The position numbers and the translations under genes are program-made. A model generated the notes under the pieces. The model had not been told where the DNA came from. It worked only from the letters and a program-made list of their open reading frames with translations, and did not search any database. DNA of 64,000 nucleotides from Calycina herbarum (Eukaryota; Ascomycota; Leotiomycetes; Helotiales; Pezizellaceae), in contig LLEY01000144.1 in NCBI GenBank assembly GCA_001414485.1, forward strand, positions 62,001-126,000. The letters are read 5' to 3'. Below, piece by piece: positions 1 through 9,450 of the stretch. The number at the start of each line of letters is the position of its first letter. Positions within the stretch are counted from its first letter, which is position 1.

Positions 1-3000
1 CGTATAAGCCTCTTCCACCACCTGTCAACAGATCTGAGAAGCCCAAGATTTCAAGTAAACCCATTTCACTTGGAGCCAGGTCAGAAGCTACAACCGCTAT
101 TTTATCTCCATTCCCAGACGAACATGCTTCACCATTTGGAACCCCTCCGCGTAATAATAGCAGTGCTGAGGACCCACCAAGGCCTGTTTCGCCCCGTTCA
201 CGACCCAGGAATGCTCCTGAGTCGGGATCATTGATCAAAGCAACGCAGAGAACATTTGATCCTCCTCCTGTCCACCATACAACGATTACTAGAAGAAAAG
301 AGCAAGAAGAGAATGGGATAGGCAGAGGGCTCATCTCCCCCCAAGTGACTGGGGATCAACGGCCAGCATTGCCATCCCGGCCTTTCGCTGCTCCTGCGGT
401 ATCAAGCCCTCGGGGCATTCCTCCAAATTCAATGATGCCTCCACCTCCGCGACCTCCGCCAATCGACCGTTCAACCCGCCCAGTCGTAAATACTGCAGCA
501 GCCGTAGAATATACTAAAGAGTTCGCAACGCCCCCAAAGAGAGTTGTTTCAACTCCGACCTCTCAATTACAGACTCCTCCACGATCTCATGGACGATCTA
601 TGACGGTCGATCGGACGTCTGACAGAACACCTGCTGAATTTCGAACTCCGCCTGTGACTCGATTTGAACCACGGCAATCACTTGACATTGCTCCAACGTC
701 TAATGTTTCTCATACTATCACTCAAAGTGTCCAAAGTGTTGCCGACTATCCAGATGCTTCCCATTCGAATCGAAGACCCCCCAACTTTAAAACTGGTGCC
801 CAAGAAATATCAACCAGATACGACACAAGAATTATCGATGTCTGTGGAGAATTTGTGTGCACCTCTGGTACTCTCACTCGTGTATGGAGCGTGCATGATG
901 GGGAGATCATTATGAGTTTAGCTCATACTGAAGGGATCAAAGTAGTGTCCGTGGCATTCAAACCTACCGCAGATGTGAAAGACGAAGGATCTCGTATCTG
1001 GCTAGGTAACAACATCGGAGAAATCCTCGAGGTAGATGTCATGTCTCAAAGTATCGTGACAAGTAAAGCAAATGCGCACACTCGCCGCGAGATAATACGC
1101 ATGTATCGACATCGAAATGAAATGTGGACCCTCGATGATGGCGGTACCCTTCACCTGTGGGCACCAGATAGCTCGGGAAGTCCAAGTCTTGTCAATCCAT
1201 ATCAAAGCTTTAGAGTTCCCAAAGGGCATACGTTCTCAATGGTTGTTGGCGATGAGTTATGGCATGCCGTTGGGAAAGATATACGAATATTTGTACCAAC
1301 TTTGGATGGCACCGCCCAATTTCAAGTTCTTGCTCGTCCCCTCAACCAACCAAATGTTGGAGAAGTGACATCTGGGACTTCCATAATCTCACAACCTGGC
1401 AAAGTCTATTTCGGTCATGCCGATGGCAAGGTCACCATTTATTCGTCCAAAGACTATACGTGTTTGGGGATTGTGAATATCAGCGTATATAAAATTACAA
1501 GTCTTGCTGGTGAAGGTGGCATGCTATGGGCTGGCTTCAGTACTGGAATGGTCTACGTATATGACACTACCCAATCACCGTGGGCAGTAAAGAAGGATTG
1601 GAAAGCCCATAATGATCCCGTGATAAAATTAGTTGCGGACAAGAGTAGTTTTTGGTCATTGGATCGTGCTCAAGTTATTTCCCTAGGCTCGGACAACGCG
1701 ATACGCATCTGGGACGGCATGTTACAAGATGACTGGCTTGGTAAGTCGTACAATCCCCATTTTAAGCGCATAGCTTACAAGCCGCAGAAACACAAATGCA
1801 AGCCCACGAAGAAACATTTTGCGAGTTTAACCAAATCAAGGCTTTGGTCATGACGTGGAATGCCGGTGCATCCACGCCATTTAACTTACAACACTCAGAT
1901 CAGGATTCGACATTTTTTCGCGATCTGCTTCAAAGCAGTGACTCCCCTGATATTTTAATCTTTGGATTTCAAGAACTTGTTGATCTTGAAGATAAGACAA
2001 GAACAGCCAGTATGTTTTCCCTCAAAACTTCCTATAAATAGCTCACTTACTGACACTCAACCAGAAAGCTTTTTTAAATCAAAGAAGAAGGATCCTCACT
2101 CAGATCAGGAAAAGATGAGCCACCAATATCGTGACTGGCGTGATTTCCTCACCCGGTGCTTGGATGATTACATGCCAAGAAGCGATTTATACCATCTCAT
2201 ACATACCGCGACTCTTGTGGGACTATTTACTTGCATATTCGTCAAGGCACACCTCAGAGATAGAATCCGCAGTGTATCCGGTGCTGAAGTCAAACGTGGA
2301 ATGGGAGGCTTACATGGGAACAAGGTAAGCCATAATTTGAGAGCTAAAAGTCCATCAGCTTACAGTGTCTAGGGAGCTTTGGTTGTTCGATTGCTTCTAG
2401 ATGATTCATCTCTTTGCTTCATCAATTGTCATCTTGCTGCTGGTCAAACCCAAACGAAAGACCGCAATAACGACATTACGGCAATCCTTGAAAGTGTCAT
2501 TCTCCCAATTGAACGAGATCGCAGTGCTCGACAAGATAGTTATATTGGAGGTGGCGATGGATCAATGATCATGGACCACGAAATCTGTATCCTGAATGGA
2601 GATCTGAACTATCGCATCGACACAATGGGCAGAGACACGGTAATCGGCGCGATCAAAGCAAATAATCTCACCAAACTGTTGGAAAGAGACCAGTTGCTTG
2701 CATCCAAAAGGAAGAATCCCTGGTTCAAACTGCGAGCATTCAGCGAGATGCCAATTACTTTCGCACCAACCTACAAATACGATGTTGGGACAGATAATTA
2801 TGATACGAGTGAAAAGAAGAGATCCCCTGCTTGGTGTGATCGTATTCTCTGTCGTGGTCGGGACCGAATTCAACAAATCGATTATCAACGACACGAAGTT
2901 CGAGTTTCCGATCATAGACCTGTGACGGGACAGTTCGACATGGTCGTCAAGAAAATATCACCCAAGAAACGTATCATAAGATGGGATGAGTGTCAGAACC

Positions 3001-3173
3001 AATGGACAGACATGAAGGATGAGCACGCATATGAAGCAAAGTAAGTGATTTCGTCCCTTAGTTGATGTTCCCGATCCTAACAGGTAGATAGGCTCCATTA
3101 TCTCACCACCATACTTGGCTTCGATCCTGCAGGGAGCAAGAAGTTGATTCTTCATACCCAGAAGAATCGGTGA
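1..3173 (+). CDS. WD40-repeat inositol polyphosphate 5-phosphatase, 5' truncated
   Basis: Removes the 5-phosphate from phosphoinositides or inositol polyphosphates, so it should act on membrane trafficking or signalling lipids. The frame is open from base 3, so the true start lies outside the window. Exons 1-1740, 1788-2009, 2065-2324, 2373-3040 and 3092-3173 give 989 visible codons. Order: a long Pro/Ser/Thr-rich disordered stretch, a beta-propeller-like WD40 region (IRIWDG-type ends), then the IPPc catalytic domain. Catalytic signatures are MTWNAG, FGFQELVDLED, LNGDLNYRI, PAWCDRIL and SDHRPVTG, all intact. The last intron (3041-3091) skips two AGs lying very close to branch point CTAAC; using either would stop translation at once, whereas 3091 adds a plausible C-terminal tail (LGFDPAGSKK). 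Ends are well supported except this last junction. Confidence 0.88.
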
Positions 3174-3693
3174 GAATATTGCGAATGAATGAGAATATTG
3201 AACAGGGCCAACATTGAGCCCGGATACCTTTGACTTTTCAGTTGCTCATGAGGACACTTCGATTTGGACAACGAATTGCCCAAACGCCATTGGATTTGGA
3301 CCGAGAACACAATAGCGTGGTATGTGGCGGGATATGGCGGGGTCAGCCACTAAGATAGTCTCGAACCGATGCTAGGTACCGTCCCAACAAGGCTAGTCTC
3401 AGATGGTGATCGGGTCGGGCGATGGGACCCGACCGATCACAGGTATTTTCAAACGCCACAAGGAAGTGTCATCGTCACTATTTTGTATGGCAGGCGATCG
3501 GAGTACCACAGCCACCTAGTGTTTGACACATGTTAGGCCTATTAAACCAGGAACAGGAAAGGGATAGGCGGTCTGTTCCTCAGGTAGTGACGAGTGGATT
3601 TAGCCTCCTGCTCATAGCGCATTGAAATATAAAAAAACAAAACAAATTCAAATCCTCTCCCACACCTCTCCTTGCTGAGTTCTAGAAATTTCT
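3174..3693. other. Intergenic region and promoter of the GFA-type gene
   Basis: No coding potential seen. The right end holds an AT-rich TATA-like run (about 3625-3650) followed by a CT-rich leader (CCTCTCCCACACCTCTCC) typical of fungal transcription start regions, just before the start codon at 3694. Confidence 0.5.
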
Positions 3694-4657
3694 ATGCATT
3701 TAACCAGATTACTTGCATTGCATCATCGAGCACCTACGGTTAATAAACTTCTCAATCCACTTCTTCAATCGCAATCACAGCCCCTCCTTCAGCGATCGTT
3801 CTCATCAACATTCCCGCTTCTCAAAATGGCACCCAGCGCAGTGGATAAACAAAAGGCCGTCGATGATGGTCACGAGGAACATAAACTTGATGGCGAGAAA
3901 AACGAGTGGAAATTCAATGCTCCGTACAAGGTTCACGAGAAAGATAAGGAGGATTTCAAGGCGTTGTATAAGGGAGGATGTCATTGTGGGAGGGTGAAGT
4001 ATGAATTGGGACGGGAGAAACCTTTGAGGGCGAAGTATTGTCATTGTACTACTTGTCAGGTGTTGCATGGTGTGTGTTTTTTTTTCGCTCCTTGGGTTGT
4101 GCTAATGAAGAACAGGAGCCCCCTTCCAATGGGCAGCCATCTTTCATAAAGAAGATATTAATTTCACCCACGGCCATCATGATCTAGGCTGGTATGAAAG
4201 CGGGGAGAAAACCACGAGACATAAGTTACCTTGTAAGGTTTCTTGCGCGTATTGCAGGAGTCCTATTATGGATGAGGGGAGGAATATGATATTGCTTTTT
4301 CCGAGCTTGATTGAGTTTAAGGGCGAGGAGGAAAGGAAGAAGTTTGAACCTGAGTGAGTTCTTTTCCCTTTTTCTTTTCTTTTCCAGTTCTACGAAGAGG
4401 TGGTGAGGGGGAGAATGAGAATGAGAATGAGAATGAGAATGATGATCAAGATGGGTGCTGATTTGAATTATAGTTGTCATATGTTCTATGAGCAGAGATT
4501 ACTGGATATCCCGGATGGAAAGTCAAAGTGGAGTGGGATGAGCGAGAAGAGTGATTTGATTTGTGATAGTCCTGCTGAGGCGATCAAGAAGAGGAAGAGA
4601 GAGCTTGAGGAAGAGGAAGAGGAAAAGAGGAATGGGAAGAGTAAAAAGAGCGAGTAA
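3694..4657 (+). CDS. GFA/CENP-V-type zinc-binding protein, probably mitochondrial
   Basis: Exons 3694-4069, 4116-4353 and 4474-4657 encode 265 residues. The GFA (glutathione-dependent formaldehyde-activating enzyme-like) fold binds zinc; the real substrate of most fungal members is unknown. Visible zinc ligands are the GGCHCG motif, then YCHCTTC, and the later CAYCRSP, in the expected order. The N-terminus is rich in Leu, Arg and Ser without acids and contains RSFSST about 35 residues in, which suggests a mitochondrial presequence; an internal Met at 3826 could give a cytosolic form. The C-terminus is a Lys/Glu-rich tail. Intron 2 (120 bp) contains a GAGAAT microsatellite. The unspliced frame stops in intron 2, and splicing joins EP to DCHMFYEQ in good agreement with the family. 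Confidence 0.85.
4411..4440 (+). repeat. (GAGAAT)5 microsatellite inside an intron
   Basis: Five perfect GAGAAT hexamers lie inside the second intron of the GFA-type gene. In the plus frame they would read as alternating Met-Arg, but the intron model excludes them from the protein. Confidence 0.9.
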
Positions 4658-4806
4658 ATGGTATATCGAGTAAGTCTTCATATATAAAGTGGATTATTAG
4701 GATCAATCTCAAGATGCTACTAGTTCGTGGTGTCACTGATGAAAATTGCTTGGTGTTTGTGAAATTTGGTACTGATATTTGGAAGGCCAAAACTATACAT
4801 GCTCCA

Positions 4807-5274
4807 CTACTTCTTGGGATTATTCTTGGGATTAAACCTTTTTTTGCCACACCCCAAACATATTACATTCCTAGCTTTGACTTTACCTGTGTTGAAGGGG
4901 GATTCCACGCTGCAGTATCCACACCCCCGTTCGTCAGTTGTTGTACTCGTGCCTTGAGTTTTGACACGATTTTTTTCACAATGCCAAAAAGGGACTCCGT
5001 GACCCAATAGCTGCATCTTGTCTCCGCAGCCCTCTGAGGGACATTTAGGCAGTTCTCCAACAGTAAATAGAATCTGCTGCTTTTTGTGAGCTCTATGCCC
5101 GTCGATTTCCCCAGAACAAACCCAGTAAGCGTTTGGGAAAGTACTGCCTATCTCTAAGAAGGGTTCTGTAGCGGCTTTAATTTCTTTAGCGGTGTATTTC
5201 TGGAGGTGCTTCGGAATATCGGTACTCGGTTGTTCTGTTTGCTTTCCTTCTGAAAGGAGATCTTTAATCACCAT
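4807..5274 (-). CDS. Small zinc-ribbon-like cysteine protein, array member 1
   Basis: A 155-residue single-exon protein of unknown function, the only minus-strand member of the array. The core matches its neighbours: WVC at 51-53, a CPSEGC pair (C78, C83) followed by a Met-containing turn, and WHC at 97-99. It then has extra cysteines: GCGYC (C118, C121) and CLGC (C139, C142), so two metal sites are plausible. The tail is Lys/Asn/Pro-rich. It lacks the MGxxxS N-terminus of members 3-5. A TATA box lies about 120 bp upstream, and a 7-codon upstream ORF overlaps its start codon (ATGGTGA). It is transcribed divergently from member 2. No signal peptide is visible, so it is probably intracellular. 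Function not recognised. Confidence 0.65.
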   Translation of the reverse strand: MVIKDLLSEGKQTEQPSTDIPKHLQKYTAKEIKAATEPFLEIGSTFPNAYWVCSGEIDGHRAHKKQQILFTVGELPKCPSEGCGDKMQLLGHGVPFWHCEKNRVKTQGTSTTTDERGCGYCSVESPFNTGKVKARNVICLGCGKKRFNPKNNPKK

Positions 5275-5288
5275 ATTGATAGAGCCAT
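5268..5288 (-). promoter_or_regulatory. Short upstream ORF overlapping the start of array member 1
   Basis: The first ATG downstream of the TATA box opens a six-residue reading frame. Its TGA stop overlaps the main ATG in the arrangement ATGGTGA. This could limit or couple translation of member 1. Confidence 0.45.
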
Positions 5289-5390
5289 GTCTTGAACTCG
5301 GAGTTGTTTGCGTTCTCGATTTGTTGAAACCTTGGAGCTAGCAAGAAGAGAATTTGTAGTTTTGAGGGAAGGAACTCTGAGAGCTTTCAG

Positions 5391-5398
5391 TATTTATA
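5391..5398 (-). promoter_or_regulatory. TATA box of array member 1
   Basis: TATAAATA on the minus strand, about 120 bp before the start codon and followed by a CT-rich leader. It sits in a roughly 670 bp divergent promoter shared with member 2 (5275-5943), in which no other gene is seen. Confidence 0.6.
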
Positions 5399-5842
5399 GG
5401 TTTTCCCGTTCAGCTGTGTTTTTGTGAATAATACTTCTTGCTTGACAATCACGGAGAAGAGCTATTGTGAATGGAATTGTCTGCATATCCGTTTTATGGT
5501 CAATAAAATGAAAGCCAGATCTAACGTAAATCAGGTTCATACAGGAAAGCTGAGAAATATTTGTGCAGGTGTTTTAGGTTATAACAAAGGTTTAAGCTGT
5601 TAGGCATTGAATGTTGTGTTATGTTGGTTGGTGGTTGGTTGTTGGTCGGTGAGTTTGGAAGTCCTGAATGGGACTTGAAGACCCAAAACCTCGTAAATGT
5701 GATACCAATGCTAGAGCTAGAATAATCTCACGAAACTCTGGAATTATTTGAATGCATTGGGAGTTGATATCATATTAAGAACCAACTTCATCAGCATTCA
5801 TGGCAGTAGATGTTGTGATTATGCCCTAGCTTAAACGATCTC

Positions 5843-5850
5843 TATAAAAA
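5843..5850 (+). promoter_or_regulatory. TATA box of array member 2
   Basis: TATAAAAA about 95 bp upstream of the ATG at 5944, followed by a leader rich in CAA and CCAA. Confidence 0.6.
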
Positions 5851-5943
5851 GAGGGGCAAATACCTCGAGTCTTGAGTTCTGGTGCCACAGTAACCCTTGC
5901 TTTGAACCAACCAACCAATCAACATTCTACCATCTACAATACA

Positions 5944-6504
5944 ATGTCAAAACTCTTTCAAAAAATCAAGTCTACAAACCCCGCCAACTGTTCCAAGGAC
6001 GAAGACGCGGAACATCTCATGGGCAAGAACAAGCCCCCATCCGATATCGAGGAGGGAAAGGGAAAGGGAAAATTCTATGTCAATGGAGATGGAAACTTCC
6101 CCACGGACTCATTCTGGCGATATGTCGATTGTCACAAAAAGCGATAACCGGACAGTGACCTTGAAACAACGACACACGAACCCGATCCTCCTACGCAAAT
6201 ACCTTTTAAAAATGGTTTCCCCCCGAAATGTACCAAATGTGCCAAGCATATGGAACCGAGAAGTCCTAGAGGAAGGTTCTGGTGCTGCACGCACGAAAAC
6301 TGTCTATACACTGTCGCCGTGAAACGACTTGAGAGCCCGCTTAAAGGACCCTTGGTTTGTGATGGATGCCAGAAGAAATCAATTTTCTGGATGGAACCTG
6401 AAATTACTACTGGATTTTTGAGTATGCGGGGTCATTCTCTGGTCTCCGGACACATCTCACGGTCGTCTTTTCGACCTGGCGAATCCAGACTCTTTCCCAG
6501 CTAG
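5944..6504 (+). pseudogene. Small zinc-ribbon-like cysteine protein, array member 2, interrupted by an in-frame TAA
   Basis: The frame starting at the first ATG encodes 67 residues, ending soon after the FW and DCH of the family core, and stops at a TAA at 6145-6147. The same frame then stays open for another 118 codons and carries the remainder of the core: CTKC followed by a Met-Pro turn, a WCC, a later Cys, then CDGC. So the gene is one reading frame split by a single stop. No GT-AG intron of realistic size removes that stop. Possible explanations are a recent nonsense mutation, stop-codon readthrough, or a sequencing error. The N-terminal part is Lys/Gly-rich with an internal MGKNKPPS stretch. 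The leader contains no earlier ATG. Confidence 0.6.
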
Positions 6505-7210
6505 TAGTGGTCGATACGTTTTACCGATAGCCGAGTCTCAAAATTGAAAGCCCTGGTGACCATTCTCAAGCTTCTAATATTTTGTGACAACACATACGAT
6601 GCATAGTTGAAATGCTGTCTTGCGTAGGTGACTGATGTCTGATGAGTAGTCTAACGGTTGATAAAAACTGGGTCTCGCTTAGAGAGATAGCGGGGAAGAA
6701 CTATCATTGGGAGCTTTTTAACGTGTTGATTTTCCTACTTTCTTTGTTGCAACAAATTATGTGTGCGTTTTAAGACTTAAGCTGTTGGTTGTTGGATTTT
6801 ACGAGGTGACGAGGGGAGGTGGTTGGTGGCACAGTTTGAAGAACCAACCACCTCAGCATACCAAGAACTTCCAACTTCTTTCTCCCCGCATTCCGTATAA
6901 AGACTTCGAGGTAACACCCTAGTGCGTAATTGACACAAAGAAATCTAGTGATGAATATGGAATAAATTGGATCGCCAAGAAGTCCAATCACACAAATGAT
7001 TCTTGTGACTGTTTCAATGAGTGGTTATAAATTATTCCCACAAGAATCGGACAAGAAGGAACTATAAAATGCCAGGTATCCCGGGAAATCTTGACTTGCT
7101 TCCTTCTTCAAAAACTAACCAACATCTGCCAGCTTCAAATTTCAAATAATTCTTCCCTTGAGCAAACCTCAGCTATTGTTTTACAAAAAGAATCATTCGA
7201 ACACCAAAAC
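6505..7210 (+). other. Intergenic region with promoter of array member 3
   Basis: No coding potential on either strand that I trust. TATAAAAT lies at 7063-7070. The leader that follows aligns by eye with the leader of member 4 (shared AATTC, CTATT, TTTTACA and GAAC blocks up to the ATGGGATGC start), evidence of duplication including the promoter. Confidence 0.5.
7063..7070 (+). promoter_or_regulatory. TATA box of array member 3
   Basis: TATAAAAT about 145 bp upstream of the ATG at 7211. An ATG overlaps its end but is too close to be transcribed. Confidence 0.6.
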
Positions 7211-7612
7211 ATGGGATGCTTTTACTCAACCCCAAAACCTCATGATTTTATAACTGCGAGTTCGCCTATGTACGAAGACTTTCATATTAAAGGCCAATGC
7301 TGGACCTGTCCCAAACGTGAGCGTCGACATATTTGGCTACAATTTGAAGTTGGTCCTGCCCCTAGATGCCGCGGCAACAAAGTCGGAACTGAGGAGTGTA
7401 ACGCTATTATGAGACCGCCATTTTGGACTAGGTCGAAACAATTTTGGGTATGCTCACGCTGTGGTTACGCCGGCATACTTTTCGCTTTAAAAGTGGCTGC
7501 CTTGTTCGCAAACAACGAGATTGCATGGGATGTTGTGGTAAAAAGACGTTTCAGGAGCATAAAGCTCCTCGGGATAATGGCAAATATACTTGAGTGGAGT
7601 TTATGTACTTAA
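7211..7612 (+). CDS. Small zinc-ribbon-like protein with lipidation-type N-terminus, array member 3
   Basis: A 133-residue protein of unknown function. The first true ATG is at 7211; the frame is open further upstream but without an ATG, and homology to member 4 begins in the leader, which supports this start. It begins MGCFYS, matching the N-myristoylation consensus MGxxxS with a Cys3 that could be palmitoylated, so membrane attachment is plausible. The core follows: CWTC at 30-33, C53 and C63, an IMRPP turn, then WVCSRC at 79-84. The C-terminal 45 residues are hydrophobic and basic and differ from the other members. Single exon. The family is not one I recognise. Confidence 0.7.
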   Translation: MGCFYSTPKPHDFITASSPMYEDFHIKGQCWTCPKRERRHIWLQFEVGPAPRCRGNKVGTEECNAIMRPPFWTRSKQFWVCSRCGYAGILFALKVAALFANNEIAWDVVVKRRFRSIKLLGIMANILEWSLCT

Positions 7613-7934
7613 TTGTCACCAGGCTTGTAATTCCTCTTTAAATAGTAAATCCCCAAAATCGAGATTTCAGAACAAAGCCTATCTATACCATGAAAACCCA
7701 GTGGCTTTCCATTCACAACGTAATAGTCTCAATGTTGTTTCTATAAATAGTGATAGGTAGGTTATTCAGAGAAGTGTTGGTCAAAGGAAGTCTATAAATA
7801 TCTGGAAGGTATCCCCCACCTAAGAAAAACCCCCATCTACGAACAAGTCTTTCCCTTCTTCAAAACCAAATAATTCCTACATAGTCGAACCTCGCTATTA
7901 TTTTACATCAGGAACCCTCCGAACTCGAAAAATC
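7613..7934 (+). other. Spacer with promoter of array member 4
   Basis: About 320 bp without a gene. It contains TATAAATA at 7793-7800 and, at 7665-7679, the block TTTCAGAACAAAGCC, which recurs with one change at 8804-8818. This is a trace of the duplication that built the array. Confidence 0.5.
7793..7800 (+). promoter_or_regulatory. TATA box of array member 4
   Basis: TATAAATA about 140 bp upstream of the ATG at 7935, followed by a CCCACC and CTTCTTC-rich leader. Confidence 0.6.
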
Positions 7935-8366
7935 ATGGGATGCGTTCCTTCTCGCCCGAAAGGCCCGGTGGTCCCAAACGAAGATCACTTCTTGAACACA
8001 GGGTACAAATTCCAAAGCAAGGAATGGAAATGCCCCAACAATTGCATGCACCGATGCGTAGATAAGTGTAAACACCCTTGCAAATACAAACACGATCGCC
8101 GTGTTTTTGAGACTGGCTTCACCCCAAATTGCAAGTCGTGCGATGCATTTATGTCACCGCCTGATTGCGCGATGGGGTTCAGAGTCTGGTATTGCTCTAA
8201 ATGTTATTACATAAATGTATTGAATGGTGATGGAGTTGAGGTGTATCTAGAAGGAGATTGTTACCAACCAGAATGTCGTCGTAATGGTATTAAAGGAACC
8301 TTTTGGCAGTTAAACTGGGGGCCTAACTCGATCCCAGCGAGTCAGCCAAATCATGAGGATTATTAG
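7935..8366 (+). CDS. Small zinc-ribbon-like protein with lipidation-type N-terminus, array member 4
   Basis: A 143-residue single-exon protein, the clearest sister of member 3: both start with ATGGGATGC and have alignable leaders. It begins MGCVPS, again an MGxxxS myristoylation pattern plus Cys3. Core: WKC at 31-33, an added Cys/His-rich insert (C37, C41, C45, C49), NCKSC at 65-69 with an AFMSPP turn, and WYCSKC at 85-90. Two further cysteines (C109, C114) lie in the tail. The number and spacing of Cys and His suggest at least one zinc ribbon, possibly two zinc sites. No transmembrane segment or signal peptide. Function unknown. Confidence 0.72.
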   Translation: MGCVPSRPKGPVVPNEDHFLNTGYKFQSKEWKCPNNCMHRCVDKCKHPCKYKHDRRVFETGFTPNCKSCDAFMSPPDCAMGFRVWYCSKCYYINVLNGDGVEVYLEGDCYQPECRRNGIKGTFWQLNWGPNSIPASQPNHEDY

Positions 8367-9189
8367 TTGCCTTTATTGCATAAATAAACTTAGCAGTGTT
8401 TCAAAACCAAAACCAAATGCCAGATTCTCAGAATAAATCCCATTCACAATAAGCGAGTTTCACGAGTACCCCACCTCCAGATCATTCACCAAGAGGCACA
8501 GGTTATCATCCTATTATACATACTTGAAATCTCAAACGATTCTTCCCTGCATAGAACATTAAGGCTAATTTTTATGAAAAGAGCTACTCAAACTAAGAAA
8601 GTAGGATAAGGCCCTCGAGTGCTAGAGCTGAGGTCGTATAGTGAAGTGGGAAACAACAGAAAATGAGAGCTTGGAAAAGTATCCACAGGCGTAAATATAC
8701 TGAATGCTGCGTCACTACCCTGGAACCTTCCTAGACACAACAATTTTGAAGAAATCAGGTACTTAGTTGAGTGTTATTCAAGCAGTCTCGCAAACATCAA
8801 GATTTTCAGTACAAAGCCCACTCACACTCACTAAAAGATGCAAATAGACTTCCATTCATAAGAAATGGTTCTCATGGCTACGGTGACGTACAAGTTCTAC
8901 AACAATCACTGAGGCATAGAATAAAGAGAGCATATAAATACCACTACACCTGGAGGAGATTCCTTCCTCAAACATCCAGCCTCAAAGTCTTGCAAGCTTC
9001 AAACTTCAAACAAGTCTTTCTCGCACAACAAAATTAGCTTCCAATCCGCAAAAGGAAATTCTCAACATACGAAGCATAACTCACAACCTATGGAGGAAAC
9101 CTTCCAACTACACAACGAAGCTCTTAATCTACAACCCTCACCTCTCACTACAAAACAAAACTCTCAACCATTCGTCCAAGCCGAGCAAT
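8367..9189 (+). other. Spacer with promoter and long leader of array member 5
   Basis: About 820 bp without a supported gene. It includes the second copy of the TTTCAGTACAAAGCC block (8804-8818), a TATA box at 8933-8940 and a CT/CAA-rich leader of about 220 bp, longer than in the other members, carrying an upstream ORF. Confidence 0.5.
8933..8940 (+). promoter_or_regulatory. TATA box of array member 5
   Basis: TATAAATA preceded by CA, about 255 bp before the ATG at 9190. The leader that follows has the same CTTCCTCAAACAT style as members 1-4. Confidence 0.55.
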
Positions 9190-9209
9190 ATGGGAAAATC
9201 AGATTCTAA
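9090..9209 (+). promoter_or_regulatory. 39-codon upstream ORF overlapping the start of array member 5
   Basis: The first ATG after the TATA box of member 5 opens an out-of-frame ORF of 39 residues that ends about 20 bases inside the main coding sequence. No earlier ATG occurs in the leader. Scanning ribosomes would meet this ORF first, so member 5 may be translationally repressed, reached by leaky scanning, or spliced differently than modelled. Confidence 0.45.
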
Positions 9210-9450
9210 GCCGGAAAATTCCGATTTTGTGACGGAGGCAGATTCCGGTGTTGATGAATCTATCCAGACCGTTTTTTGGAGCTGCAAGCGCGGACATCAA
9301 TATCCATTTCAGATCAACAAGATCGCTCTCAACCCTCCCTCCTACACGTGCAAAGTCTGTCAGGGAGAATTAGCACCACCTGACTTAGGTAAAAGGCGAT
9401 ATCTTTGGAAATGCAAACATTGCGGCGTTATCCGCGTGCTCAAGAAATAG
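9190..9450 (+). CDS. Minimal zinc-ribbon-like protein with lipidation-type N-terminus, array member 5
   Basis: The shortest array member, 86 residues, consists of little more than the family core. It begins MGKSDS, fitting the MGxxxS myristoylation consensus but without Cys3. An acidic linker leads to WSC at 30-32 with a nearby His, then CKVC at 54-57 with a LAPP turn, and WKCKHC at 73-78, ending in a basic tail. The CxxC-x17-CxxC spacing is that of a classical zinc ribbon. Single exon. Function unknown; this member best defines the core common to the array. Confidence 0.68.
   Translation: MGKSDSKPENSDFVTEADSGVDESIQTVFWSCKRGHQYPFQINKIALNPPSYTCKVCQGELAPPDLGKRRYLWKCKHCGVIRVLKK

Noticed and set aside
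7091..7210. N-terminal extension of array member 3 to 7091
   Set aside because: The frame is open but contains no ATG before 7211, and this part aligns with the untranslated leader of member 4.
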